Assembly: GCA_965229525.1 (NCBI GenBank)
Contig: OZ245886.1
Coordinates: 248,001-312,000 of the forward strand
Source of the DNA: HXMU1420-13 sp965229525
GTDB lineage: Bacteria; Bacteroidota; Rhodothermia; Balneolales; Balneolaceae
Length of the DNA stretch: 64,000 nucleotides
Direction of reading: 5' to 3'
The position numbers and the translations under genes are program-made. How positions within the stretch are numbered: the first letter of the stretch is position 1; every line of letters begins with the position of its first letter. The notes beneath the pieces are model-generated. The model ran no database searches. It was not told the origin of the DNA and saw only the letters and a list, made by a program, of their open reading frames with translations. Shown here one piece after another: positions 26,607 through 34,379 of the stretch.

Positions 26607-27599
26607 ATGGATCCGGTTACTCATGGCTTAGTTGGTGCTAACTGTGCGCATTGCGTTTCTGATAAAAAAAGCCTTAGAACGGCTTCATTTGTAGGATTTG
26701 TGGCTGCGCTAGCACCAGATGCAGACGTTTTTTTAGGATCTACCAATGACCCATTATTGACACTCGAACTTCATCGTCAATTCACACACTCTTTCATTTT
26801 CATTCCATTCGGAGCTTTAATCATAGCCTCCCTAGTGTGGTATTTTGTAAGAAAGAAACTCAGTTTTAAGGCAACCTATTTTTTATGTCTGGCAGGGTAT
26901 GCAATAGCAGGTTTAATGGACTACATCACAAGTTATGGAGTCTTACTTTTTTGGCCGATTCTAGATGAACGTTTTGCTTTGAACATCGTATCCGTTTTTG
27001 ATCCATTATTGACTATTGGTATCATGATTTTCACGGCAATCGCCATTTTTAAGAACAATAAAAAATTCAGCTTCGCGGCTCTTGGATGGCTGATTTTATA
27101 TCTTAGTTTTGCTGGATTTCAGAAATCCCGTGTTCTAGATACCGCCCTATCGAGTTTTGAAATCAGTAATATTTCAAATCCAGAACTCATTATAAAACCA
27201 ACGATCGGTAATCAGATTTTATGGAGTGTACGGTATATCGAGGATGATATGGTCTGTAGTAAGGGAGTTCGAGCCTGGTTTTCAAGCCCTATAATCTACA
27301 ATGGAGAATGCAAACCGTTGCTAAATTGGAAACAGGAATTTAATAGATATAAGGGCACTGTCCTATACGAGGATATTCAGCGCTTTTCGGACCTTTCTTA
27401 TGGGTATTTGGTATTGCATCCGGATTATCCAGATGTAATTGGGGATGCCCGTTATTCCATGCTTCCAACTACCATCTCACCACTTTGGGGCATTTCTATT
27501 GATACCACCAAAACCAATCAACACGTTAGCTTTGATTCTTATCGTGATTCGAGTAAAGAGACAAGGAACACGTTTCTGAACCTGCTTTTTGGAACGTAG
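26607..27599 (+). CDS. Membrane-bound metal-dependent hydrolase (DUF457/YdjM-like)
   Basis: A 330-residue protein. The N-terminal 'MDPVTHGLVGAN' and 'LAPDADVF...HRQFTHSF' carry the conserved His/Asp metal ligands of the YdjM family, followed by four to five membrane segments up to about residue 190 and a soluble C-terminal part. The substrate is unknown. It is a single plus-strand gene between two minus-strand groups. Confidence 0.88.
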   Translation: MDPVTHGLVGANCAHCVSDKKSLRTASFVGFVAALAPDADVFLGSTNDPLLTLELHRQFTHSFIFIPFGALIIASLVWYFVRKKLSFKATYFLCLAGYAIAGLMDYITSYGVLLFWPILDERFALNIVSVFDPLLTIGIMIFTAIAIFKNNKKFSFAALGWLILYLSFAGFQKSRVLDTALSSFEISNISNPELIIKPTIGNQILWSVRYIEDDMVCSKGVRAWFSSPIIYNGECKPLLNWKQEFNRYKGTVLYEDIQRFSDLSYGYLVLHPDYPDVIGDARYSMLPTTISPLWGISIDTTKTNQHVSFDSYRDSSKETRNTFLNLLFGT

Positions 27600-27600
27600 A

Positions 27601-27990
27601 TTATTCGTCTACCTTCCATTTGTAAGCAACTATAAAAATTACAATCAGAGTAACTGACTTCACAAATACAAAAAGAATATCATCCATATCTCTAATGCCA
27701 TTTGCAAGAATAGCAATCACAGAGAAAGGAGCAATCACAAAATTAACCCTGCGATTTATTGATCTTTTTAAGATTCGTGAAAGCAGCACCATACTGATTG
27801 GCAGTAAAATCATAAATCCACCGAAGAGCATTAATGCTTCAGGTATTTCCCGACCGTTAAATGTGCCACCCATGAGTTCCTGGATTGTTGGTGGATAAAA
27901 TATCTCGTGGATATCCCTGAAAATCATGTTTAATACCATGAATAACCAAAGTTGAGAGAGCAAAATATTCTTGTTAATAGAATCAATCAT
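27601..27990 (-). CDS. Small membrane protein (hypothetical)
   Basis: A 129-residue protein with three to four hydrophobic segments and the motif 'IFYPPTIQELMGGTFNG' in an extracytoplasmic loop. I do not recognise it. Its ATG overlaps the stop of the preceding 71-codon gene by four bases, so the two are translationally coupled. Confidence 0.65.
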   Translation of the reverse strand: MIDSINKNILLSQLWLFMVLNMIFRDIHEIFYPPTIQELMGGTFNGREIPEALMLFGGFMILLPISMVLLSRILKRSINRRVNFVIAPFSVIAILANGIRDMDDILFVFVKSVTLIVIFIVAYKWKVDE

Positions 27991-28202
27991 GCTTGTACCT
28001 CTACTTTAATTTCATACAAATTCAACAGTGAATGAAGCTTGCTTAGATCAATATCTTGGGTCGCCTCAATTTTCAATAAATCTATGTCTTCCTTTGAATC
28101 TACATACCAGTTTTTTACTCCCGGAATCATGCTTACAATGTGAATCAACATAGGGAACTGCTGCTTTTGCTCAGGACTGCTTTTTACTATAAATACACTC
28201 AT
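27987..28202 (-). CDS. Small HMA-like (ferredoxin-fold) protein, no metal-binding cysteines
   Basis: A 71-residue protein with a beta-alpha-beta-beta-alpha-beta pattern, 'IVSMIPGVKNWYVDSKEDIDLLKIEA', as in heavy-metal-associated domains, but without the CxxC metal motif. It is cytoplasmic by lack of a signal. It overlaps the next gene by four bases. A candidate palindrome (28210-28239) lies just upstream. Its function is unknown. Confidence 0.6.
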   Translation of the reverse strand: MSVFIVKSSPEQKQQFPMLIHIVSMIPGVKNWYVDSKEDIDLLKIEATQDIDLSKLHSLLNLYEIKVEVQA

Positions 28203-28209
28203 CTTTAAA

Positions 28210-28239
28210 AGTTTTGATTGTTATACACTCATCAAAACT
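28210..28239. promoter_or_regulatory. Perfect 9-bp inverted repeat AGTTTTGAT / ATCAAAACT
   Basis: Arms 28210-28218 and 28231-28239 with a 12-base spacer, 8-37 bases upstream of the 71-codon gene and just downstream of the Crp/Fnr gene. It could be an operator or an RNA hairpin; no T-run follows, so it is not a terminator. Confidence 0.45.
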
Positions 28240-28272
28240 AGTAGTCCGTTAAAGCAATCTCATTGATCTCGA

Positions 28273-28863
28273 TCAAGAAATGCCAGACTGAACAGATAAT
28301 TTTTTACGGATTCTAGATAAGGTCTCGGGCTTGATGCCTAAATAACTTGCCAGATGATATTGCTTGACTCTATTAATTAATTCTGGGCGGTTTTCAAGAA
28401 GTTTTTGGTATCTCTCAACTGGTGATAAACTTTTGAAATCCATGTATTGAACCTGTTGCTTGGCCAACAGATCACTGCCTACCATGTGAGCTATTTCACC
28501 AAGTCGTGGCATGGAATAAAGTAATTCCTGGGTCTTTTCCATCGATCCCAAAGAAATAACACAGTCTTCTTCGCATATAACAGATACCTCAGATGGTTTT
28601 CGAGTAACATAACTGGCTGGAGTGAAAGGATGACTTTCAGTAAAAAACTCAGTGGTTTGCTCTTCTCCGGATTGAGTTACAAGATACGCTCGAATACAGC
28701 CTTTTAATACCATGTAGCACTCATTTGCAATTTCTCCCTGCTTCAACAACATAGTTCCTTTTGGGAAACTTCTCACGTCGCTATGGATTCGTGTCAACTC
28801 TTCTTCCTCTTTCGTGAGTGTGATATACTGATTTAGAAAGTCGATGATTACCTGATAAGACAT
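28273..28863 (-). CDS. Crp/Fnr family transcriptional regulator
   Basis: A 196-residue protein with a cyclic-nucleotide-binding-type domain (about 20-120, 'GTMLLKQGEIANECYMVLKG') and a short C-terminal helix-turn-helix ('LASYLGIKPETLSRIRKKL'). It belongs to the Bacteroidota subgroup with a compact DNA-binding domain. Whether it binds cAMP cannot be told; the cyclic-nucleotide Arg is not clearly present. It is divergent from the cyclase-TolB-TPR-AraC gene. Confidence 0.9.
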   Translation of the reverse strand: MSYQVIIDFLNQYITLTKEEEELTRIHSDVRSFPKGTMLLKQGEIANECYMVLKGCIRAYLVTQSGEEQTTEFFTESHPFTPASYVTRKPSEVSVICEEDCVISLGSMEKTQELLYSMPRLGEIAHMVGSDLLAKQQVQYMDFKSLSPVERYQKLLENRPELINRVKQYHLASYLGIKPETLSRIRKKLSVQSGIS

Positions 28864-28953
28864 ACGTTGATAATAAGAAAGTACCTTTCGAAATACATAT
28901 ACACATTACTATGTAGAAAATATTATTCTCTTTCAACAAACCATTTTCATTAA

Positions 28954-31275
28954 GTGCGAAAGCTGGCTGCGATTTTATTTACCGATATTGTGGGATACAC
29001 CGCTGTAATGCAGGAAAGTGAAGAAAAAGCAGCTGCTATAAGGAAAAAGCATCGTGCAATATTCGAGGATGAGCACTTAAGATTCAATGGTAGGTTAATC
29101 CAGTACTTCGGAGACGGCACCCTGAGTATGTTCGATAGCGCGGTTGAAGCTGTTGAATGTGCTGTTTCACTGCAAAAGCATTTAATAACCGGACCAATTA
29201 AAATCCCCGTTAGGATGGGATTACATATTGGAGATGTATTTTACGACGGGACTGAAATATATGGGCATGGAGTTAATGTTGCTGCTCGAATCGAATCAAT
29301 AAGTACCTCTGGTGCTGTATTGATTTCAGAAAGAGTTCATGTTGAAATACAAAATCAAAAGGACTTACTTACCAGAATTGTAGGAGAGTTTACTTTCAAA
29401 AATGTATCAGAGCCAATTCGTGTATTTGCCCTAGATAAGCCCTGGTTAACAACACAGATTGAGGCATCTACGTCCGATAATAATCAGAGTTCGCAAAAAT
29501 CGGTTGCTGTTCTTCCATTCGAGAATTTAAGTCGGTCAGAGGATCAGGAATATTTCTGTGATGGAATGACTGAAGATATTATTAATGCGCTCACCAAAAT
29601 CAGGGAACTCAAGGTAACCTCTCGTATTTCTTCGTTTCATTTTAAAGGCAGACAAGAATCGACAAGAGATATTGGGTCGCAGCTTGATGTTTCCACCATC
29701 GTTCATGGAAGCATTCGTTTGGCCGGAACAACGATCAGAATTACTGTTCAGTTAATCGATGTTTCTGATGATTATGTATTCTGGTCAGAGAATTTTGATC
29801 GCTCGTTGAACGACATTTTTGCCGTACAGGATGAGATCAGCCTTACCATTGCTGAAAGATTGCGAGAACACCTGGGTCATTTAAATATTGATAGAACTTT
29901 GGTACCGAATCAGGATGTATCACTAGATGGATACCATACCTATTTAAAAGCTCGCTTTCACATTCTTAAAATGTCTGATGAAGAAATCCGGCTCGGAATT
30001 TCACTTCTGGAGGAGTTAATCGTAGATACACCAAATTATGTGTACGGACATTTGGGGATGCATATGGGCTATACCATGCTTGGAAGTCTAGGGTATATGC
30101 CGGCTGAAAAAGCGTTCCCTATTGGTTTTTCGTATCTGGAAAAAGCCATTGAACTTGACCCTTCGCTACCTGAATGCAATCTTCAGCAATCATGGATTAG
30201 CTTTCTTCAGGAATGGGATTTAGACAAAACTTATGAGCACCTCAGTAAAGTACATAATGAACGACCAATAGTTGATTACTTTCAAACCATGGCTTCAGTG
30301 ATTGTGACAGAGAGAAATTTCAAAGCTGCAAATCACTACATCGACATTGCCCTTAAAATGGACCCCCTTTCTGAAATCACACATCACCTAAAAGGGTTCG
30401 TGTATTATGTTCAACGTCGATATGAAGATGCGATAAAGTACTATCGAAAAAGCCTTGAACTTAACCCAGATACAACGGTTTCATTTTCTGAACTTGGGCA
30501 GGCGTTGCTACTCAGTGGAAAACATAATGAAGCGTTATCCTTTTTTGAAAGTCTTTCGTCGGAAAAAACACCGTTAGTCAAGCAAGGGGGTATCGCGTTA
30601 GTTCATGCATTTCAGGGAAAAACTGAATTGGCCAATAAAGAGAAGAAAATTCTTGAAGATGCGCTTCAAAGTGAGTCGATGGAAAAAGCTATTTATCTTC
30701 TCATCATAATCGAATGTGCCCTCAATAATTATGAAAAGGCAATGATTTACATAAAACAGGCTTTTGAATATCGATTACCCATGCTTGTTTACCTGAAGAT
30801 TGATCCGATTATTCAACCCCTCCACGAGTTAGCTGAATTCAAAGAACTCTTTGATTCACTCTTAGTCTCGAAAAAACCAATCCCCGAAATTGATCAACAA
30901 TACAAAAAGTCTTTGATCAGTCAGGAGCATCTCGAGCGATATAGAACTGAGCTTAAAACGATCCTCTCGGAAAGTGAACCTTTCTTAAATCCACATCTTT
31001 CACTCTCCGATTTGGCACAAATGATTGGAATACCAGCGAATCAGTTGTCGCAGGTACTCAATGCTGGATTTGATCAAAACTTCTCCGAGTTCATCAACAC
31101 ATATCGAATTCAATACTTTAAAAAACTACTTCAAAATCCAGAAAAGCAAAATTTCACCATTTTAGCATTAGCCTATGAAAGTGGATTTAATTCAAAAACG
31201 GCTTTTAACACATTCTTCAAACGATCTGAAGGAATGACTCCAAAAGCGTATTTGAAATCAGTACTTCCTAAATAA
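28954..31275 (+). CDS. Class III cyclase - TolB-like - TPR - AraC-HTH fusion regulator
   Basis: A 773-residue cytoplasmic protein with a GTG start, where 'RKLAAILFTDIVGYTA' begins the cyclase domain. The domain (1-165) keeps both metal aspartates ('FTDIVGYT', 'YFGDGTLSMF') and 'YGHGVNVAARIE'. A TolB-like domain follows at about 180-300 ('SVAVLPFENLSRSEDQEYF'), then tetratricopeptide repeats (about 310-600), and an AraC-type helix-turn-helix at 665-773 ('LALAYESGFNSKTAFNTFFK'). Joining nucleotide cyclase and DNA-binding parts in one chain is uncommon. Its likely target is the adjoining oxidoreductase/DUF4386 pair. It is a longer relative of the protein at 20878-22635. Confidence 0.88.
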   Translation: MRKLAAILFTDIVGYTAVMQESEEKAAAIRKKHRAIFEDEHLRFNGRLIQYFGDGTLSMFDSAVEAVECAVSLQKHLITGPIKIPVRMGLHIGDVFYDGTEIYGHGVNVAARIESISTSGAVLISERVHVEIQNQKDLLTRIVGEFTFKNVSEPIRVFALDKPWLTTQIEASTSDNNQSSQKSVAVLPFENLSRSEDQEYFCDGMTEDIINALTKIRELKVTSRISSFHFKGRQESTRDIGSQLDVSTIVHGSIRLAGTTIRITVQLIDVSDDYVFWSENFDRSLNDIFAVQDEISLTIAERLREHLGHLNIDRTLVPNQDVSLDGYHTYLKARFHILKMSDEEIRLGISLLEELIVDTPNYVYGHLGMHMGYTMLGSLGYMPAEKAFPIGFSYLEKAIELDPSLPECNLQQSWISFLQEWDLDKTYEHLSKVHNERPIVDYFQTMASVIVTERNFKAANHYIDIALKMDPLSEITHHLKGFVYYVQRRYEDAIKYYRKSLELNPDTTVSFSELGQALLLSGKHNEALSFFESLSSEKTPLVKQGGIALVHAFQGKTELANKEKKILEDALQSESMEKAIYLLIIIECALNNYEKAMIYIKQAFEYRLPMLVYLKIDPIIQPLHELAEFKELFDSLLVSKKPIPEIDQQYKKSLISQEHLERYRTELKTILSESEPFLNPHLSLSDLAQMIGIPANQLSQVLNAGFDQNFSEFINTYRIQYFKKLLQNPEKQNFTILALAYESGFNSKTAFNTFFKRSEGMTPKAYLKSVLPK

Positions 31276-31361
31276 GTTCGCATTTCGAAACCCGAACGTT
31301 AATCGAAATCGGGGTGAGTAGCTTTGTTTCAGATAACATCGAAACATAAAATCCCTGAATT

Positions 31362-32354
31362 ATGACTACTCAAAAAATGAATGCAATTGTATCAACTGCT
31401 TATGGATCAGCTGATGTGTTAAAATTCCAACAAGTAGATAAACCTACCCCAAAATTGGACGAGGTTTTAATACAGGTTCATGCAACTTCGGTAACAAACG
31501 CTCACACAGCTATCAGAACCGGATATCCTTTATTCGGAAGATTATTTCTTGGACTTATTAAACCAAAAATGAAGATTTCGGGCACTGATTTCTCTGGCGA
31601 GATTGTGGCCACGGGTTTGGAAGTAACCAAGTACCACGTAGGTGATTTAGTTTTCGGATCGACGGATCTTCACGGTGGTGGCTATGCAGAATTCCTAACC
31701 TTGCCTGAAAATGAAGTCTTCACATTAAAGCCTGAAAATTATACACACGCTCAGGCAACGGCCATCATCGATGGCGCATCTACAGCCTATGCTTTCTTAA
31801 AGGAAAGTATTGATCTACAACCGGATCAAAAGATTTTGATCAATGGAGCTTCTGGTTCAATTGGCACGGCTGCTGTTCAGTTGGCAAAACATTTTGGTGC
31901 TGAAGTGACAGGAGTTTGCAGTACAAAAAATGTATCACTAGTTCAGTCTTTGGGAGCAGATCATGTGATCGATTACACAAAACAAGAATTCACAAATGGG
32001 ACAGAGAAATATGATGTGATTTTCGATACCGTAGGTAAAACAAGTTTTAAACAATGCAAAGAAGTGCTTAAAGAACATGGAGTATTCTTAACTCCTGTTT
32101 TGACTATCAGAAACTTGATGGACATGACCCTGGCACCACTATTCTCATCTAAAAAAGCCATCTTCTCCGCTACCGGATTAAGAGATAAAGAAACAAAAGC
32201 TAAAGAATTCTCGGCTTTAACAAGATTGATGGAAAACAAGGTCCTCTCCCCTGTTATCGATCGATTTTACCAGTTACCTCAAATACCTGAAGCTCACAGA
32301 TATGTTGAGAAAGGTCATAAGAGAGGAAATGTTGTAATTAATGTACTAGGATAA
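31362..32354 (+). CDS. NAD(P)-dependent zinc-less alcohol dehydrogenase (MDR family)
   Basis: A 330-residue medium-chain reductase of the quinone-oxidoreductase-like group: GroES-like N-terminal part ('GTDFSGEIVATG'), 'ILINGASGSIGTAAVQLAKHFGAEV' cofactor site split over two strands, and a final 'GHKRGNVVINV'. The cysteine-His set for catalytic zinc is missing. It reduces an activated double bond or quinone using NADPH by family knowledge. It follows the fusion regulator by 86 bases and is coupled to the DUF4386 gene one base downstream. Confidence 0.9.
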   Translation: MTTQKMNAIVSTAYGSADVLKFQQVDKPTPKLDEVLIQVHATSVTNAHTAIRTGYPLFGRLFLGLIKPKMKISGTDFSGEIVATGLEVTKYHVGDLVFGSTDLHGGGYAEFLTLPENEVFTLKPENYTHAQATAIIDGASTAYAFLKESIDLQPDQKILINGASGSIGTAAVQLAKHFGAEVTGVCSTKNVSLVQSLGADHVIDYTKQEFTNGTEKYDVIFDTVGKTSFKQCKEVLKEHGVFLTPVLTIRNLMDMTLAPLFSSKKAIFSATGLRDKETKAKEFSALTRLMENKVLSPVIDRFYQLPQIPEAHRYVEKGHKRGNVVINVLG

Positions 32355-32358
32355 AGTG

Positions 32359-33063
32359 ATGAGTAAAGAGCCGTCTACATCAACACAACTTAGAATAGCA
32401 GGATTTATGTACCTGATTATTATTATTTGCGGAATATTTAGTGAAGGCTTTGTCCGTTCAACACTTATCAACAAAGATTCGGCTGAATTATTAATTCAAA
32501 GTGTTCAAGAGTTTGAGTTCATTTTTCGTCTGGCTTTTGTGAGTGATCTAATCATGGTAACTGCTGATATCTTCATCGCCATTGTATTTTATCAAATCCT
32601 ACAATCGGTAGATCAGAAATTATCCGTATTTGCAGCTGTTATGAGATTAGCTCAAGCCTTCATTCTTGGGATAAATTTATCAAATCATATGGCTGTTTTA
32701 AAAGTCAAAAACACGCCGTTTTTGATTGATCAATTTTCAGACCCACAACGGGCAGGATTTATGCAATTCTTCCTTGATGCACATTCTACCGGATATTTAA
32801 TAAGTGGTGTATTTTTTGGAATCAGCTGTATGATTCTAGGTCGACTTTTCTTCAAGGCTGAATTCATCCCTCATTTCTTTAGCTGGGCGGTAGGATTTGC
32901 CGGTTTAGTATATGTAAGTGATAGCTTTATCAATTTTGTAATTCCAGAACTCGCCAGCTATTCAGAAATGATTACCTGGATAGTAGCTATCTTCGCAGAG
33001 GTTGGATTTTGTTTCTGGTTGCTCTTTCAGGGATTAGCAATAAAAAAAGACCCAAATCAATAA
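32359..33063 (+). CDS. DUF4386 family membrane protein
   Basis: About 234 residues, six membrane segments, with the DUF4386 opening 'RIAGFMYLIIIICGIFSE' and the conserved 'GFMQFFLDAHSTGYLISGVFFG'. A GTG three bases upstream (32356) is an alternative start. It lies directly behind the MDR oxidoreductase, so the two are one transcript. Function unknown. Confidence 0.88.
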   Translation: MSKEPSTSTQLRIAGFMYLIIIICGIFSEGFVRSTLINKDSAELLIQSVQEFEFIFRLAFVSDLIMVTADIFIAIVFYQILQSVDQKLSVFAAVMRLAQAFILGINLSNHMAVLKVKNTPFLIDQFSDPQRAGFMQFFLDAHSTGYLISGVFFGISCMILGRLFFKAEFIPHFFSWAVGFAGLVYVSDSFINFVIPELASYSEMITWIVAIFAEVGFCFWLLFQGLAIKKDPNQ

Positions 33064-33075
33064 AATGATGTTTTA

Positions 33076-33128
33076 TGGCTCCCCGGGTTGGATTGACCAC
33101 GCCCCGACAGCGGTCGGGGTAACAGCCG
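33076..33128 (-). repeat. tRNA-Asn 3'-half remnant with REP-like hairpin (copy 1)
   Basis: On the minus strand the sequence runs CGGCTGTTA (anticodon side of tRNA-Asn), then the hairpin CCCCGAC-4-GTCGGGG (33102-33119), a T-arm-like CGTGG...CC and the intact acceptor end CCCGGGGAGCCA. It lacks the 5' half and cannot fold as a tRNA. It follows the first GIY-YIG gene. Confidence 0.75.
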
Positions 33129-33137
33129 TTTACTCAT

Positions 33138-33407
33138 CTATAAATAGTCATGTATGTTGATTTCTCCGTCAATCAATAGTTTTATCATCTTGTTACTCTT
33201 CCAGCTCTTTACTTTACGTTCTGCTTTCAACGCTTCTTGCTTCGTATCAAAACCATATTCATATACCAGATTCCAAGGTCGAAATCTCCTTGTATACCCT
33301 TTACTTTCCCCGTTGTGATACTTAACTCTTCGTTTCGGTTCATCTGAACTACCCACATATAACGTTTCTTTAACTTGTGATTGAAGTATATAGAGATAGT
33401 ATTTCAT
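33138..33407 (-). CDS. GIY-YIG nuclease family protein (copy 1)
   Basis: An 89-residue single-domain GIY-YIG endonuclease of the UPF0213/URI type, with 'YYLYILQS', 'LYVGSSDEPKRRVKYHN' and 'KAERKVKSWKS' motifs. The catalytic Tyr, Arg and Glu are present. It is about two-thirds identical by eye to the copy at 33521-33790, and their last 20 or so codons are almost unchanged. It starts right after a terminator hairpin and ends 9 bases before a tRNA remnant, so it belongs to a repeated cassette. Confidence 0.88.
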   Translation of the reverse strand: MKYYLYILQSQVKETLYVGSSDEPKRRVKYHNGESKGYTRRFRPWNLVYEYGFDTKQEALKAERKVKSWKSNKMIKLLIDGEINIHDYL

Positions 33408-33412
33408 AGCAC

Positions 33413-33448
33413 AAAAAAAGGACTAACCAGCATTACTAATCAGTCCTT
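33413..33448 (-). terminator. Rho-independent terminator in the repeated cassette (copy 1)
   Basis: Minus-strand stem AAGGACT / AGTCCTT with an inner pairing, followed by a run of seven T. It follows a tRNA remnant and ends six bases before the GIY-YIG start, and is repeated at 33796-33831. Confidence 0.75.
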
Positions 33449-33457
33449 ATAGAAATT

Positions 33458-33510
33458 TGGCTCCCCGGGTTGGATCGACCACGCCCCGACAGCGGTCGGG
33501 GTAACAGCCG
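33458..33510 (-). repeat. tRNA-Asn 3'-half remnant with REP-like hairpin (copy 2)
   Basis: Same layout as the copy at 33076-33128 and 382 bp from it: CGGCTGTTA, hairpin CCCCGAC-4-GTCGGGG (33484-33501), and an intact acceptor end ending CCCGGGGAGCCA. It follows the second GIY-YIG gene. Confidence 0.75.
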
Positions 33511-33520
33511 ATTACTTCAG

Positions 33521-33790
33521 CTATAAATAGTCATGTATGTTGATTTCTCCGTCAATCAATAGTTTTATCATCTTCTTACTCTTCCAGCTCTTTACTTTCC
33601 TCTCAGCTTTTGCAGCTTCAACTCTAGTTTCAAATCTAGATGTATAAATTACTCTCCAGGGCCGATTTCTTTTAGTATAACCTTTAGATTCTGCATTATG
33701 ATAGAGTAACCTACTATCAGGATCTTCAGAACTTCCTACATAGTAGGTATCAGTGATTTCTGATTGAAGTATATAGAGATAGTAGTTCAT
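33521..33790 (-). CDS. GIY-YIG nuclease family protein (copy 2)
   Basis: An 89-residue single-domain GIY-YIG protein ('YYLYILQS', 'YYVGSSEDPDSRLLYHN', 'KAERKVKSWKSKKMIKLL'). It is the cassette copy next to the intact tRNA-Asn gene: tRNA, terminator, this gene, tRNA remnant. The N-terminal half differs from copy 1 while the C-terminus and flanks are conserved, so the two copies are not a very recent duplication. Function by family is DNA cleavage; a role in cassette movement is inference. Confidence 0.88.
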   Translation of the reverse strand: MNYYLYILQSEITDTYYVGSSEDPDSRLLYHNAESKGYTKRNRPWRVIYTSRFETRVEAAKAERKVKSWKSKKMIKLLIDGEINIHDYL

Positions 33791-33795
33791 AGCAC

Positions 33796-33831
33796 AAAAA
33801 AAGGACTAACCAGCATTGCTAATCAGTCCTT
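33796..33831 (-). terminator. Rho-independent terminator after tRNA-Asn (copy 2)
   Basis: Minus-strand stem AAGGACT / AGTCCTT with a T-run, ten bases after the 3' end of tRNA-Asn. It would end the tRNA transcript just before the GIY-YIG start. Confidence 0.75.
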
Positions 33832-33840
33832 ATAGAAATT

Positions 33841-33915
33841 TGGCTCCCCGGGTTGGATTCGAACCAACGACCGATCGGTTAACAGCCGATTGCTCTGCCA
33901 CTGAGCTACCGAGGA
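33841..33915 (-). tRNA. tRNA-Asn (anticodon GUU)
   Basis: A full cloverleaf can be drawn on the minus strand: acceptor TCCTCGG / CCGGGGA, D-arm GTAGCTCAGTGGCAGAGCA, anticodon stem ATCGG-CTGTTAA-CCGAT giving GUU, T-arm GTTGGTTCGAATCCAAC, discriminator G and an encoded CCA. The length is 75 nt. It is the only intact copy among seven tRNA-Asn-derived sequences here. Confidence 0.95.
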
Positions 33916-34308
33916 AGGTGTTTATGGCTTTTCAATAAATTCGTTGGCGAACCAACGTCCCGACTACTGTCGGGATAACTGCCCTCATTGCTCTGCCACT
34001 GAGCTACCGAGGAAGGTGTTTATGGCTTTTCAATAAATTCGTTGGCGAACCAACGTCCCGACTACTGTCGGGATAACTGCCCTCATTGCTCTGCCACTGA
34101 GCTACCGAGGAAGGTGTTTATGGCTTTTCAATAAATTCGTTGGCGAACCAACGTCCCGACTACTGTCGGGATAACTGCCCTCATTGCTCTGCCACTGAGC
34201 TACCGAGGAAGATATTTATGGCTTTTCAACAAATTCGTTGGCGAACCAACTTCCCGACTACTGTCGGGATAACTGCCCTCATTGCTCTGCCACTGAGCTA
34301 CCAATGAA
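33916..34308 (-). repeat. Four tandem 98-bp repeats of a tRNA-Asn 5'-half fused to a hairpin
   Basis: The unit recurs exactly every 98 bp. On the minus strand each copy has the tRNA-Asn 5' part TCCTCGGTAGCTCAGTGGCA through an anticodon GTT in the loop CAGTTAT (missing U33), then the hairpin TCCCGAC-4-GTCGGGA (33958-33975 and at +98, +196, +294), a relic GTTGGTTCGCCAAC and a spacer. No matching acceptor 3' strand exists, so these are pseudo-tRNAs. The last copy diverges at its edge (ATTGG for CTCGG). Confidence 0.9.
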
Positions 34309-34379
34309 GGTTCAATATCCTTCATTTGAAGGAGCGCCAAATATAAAGACATTGATACTCTCTAGTCAATATAATTTTC

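Noticed and set aside
33916..34308. CRISPR array
   Set aside because: The 98-bp units are identical end to end with no unique spacers, and they are clearly derived from tRNA-Asn.
33916..34308. Four further functional tRNA-Asn genes
   Set aside because: The 3' acceptor strand, T-arm and U33 are missing in each unit, so no cloverleaf closes.
33076..34308. Insertion sequence
   Set aside because: No transposase and no terminal inverted repeats with target duplication; only GIY-YIG genes and tRNA-derived repeats are seen.
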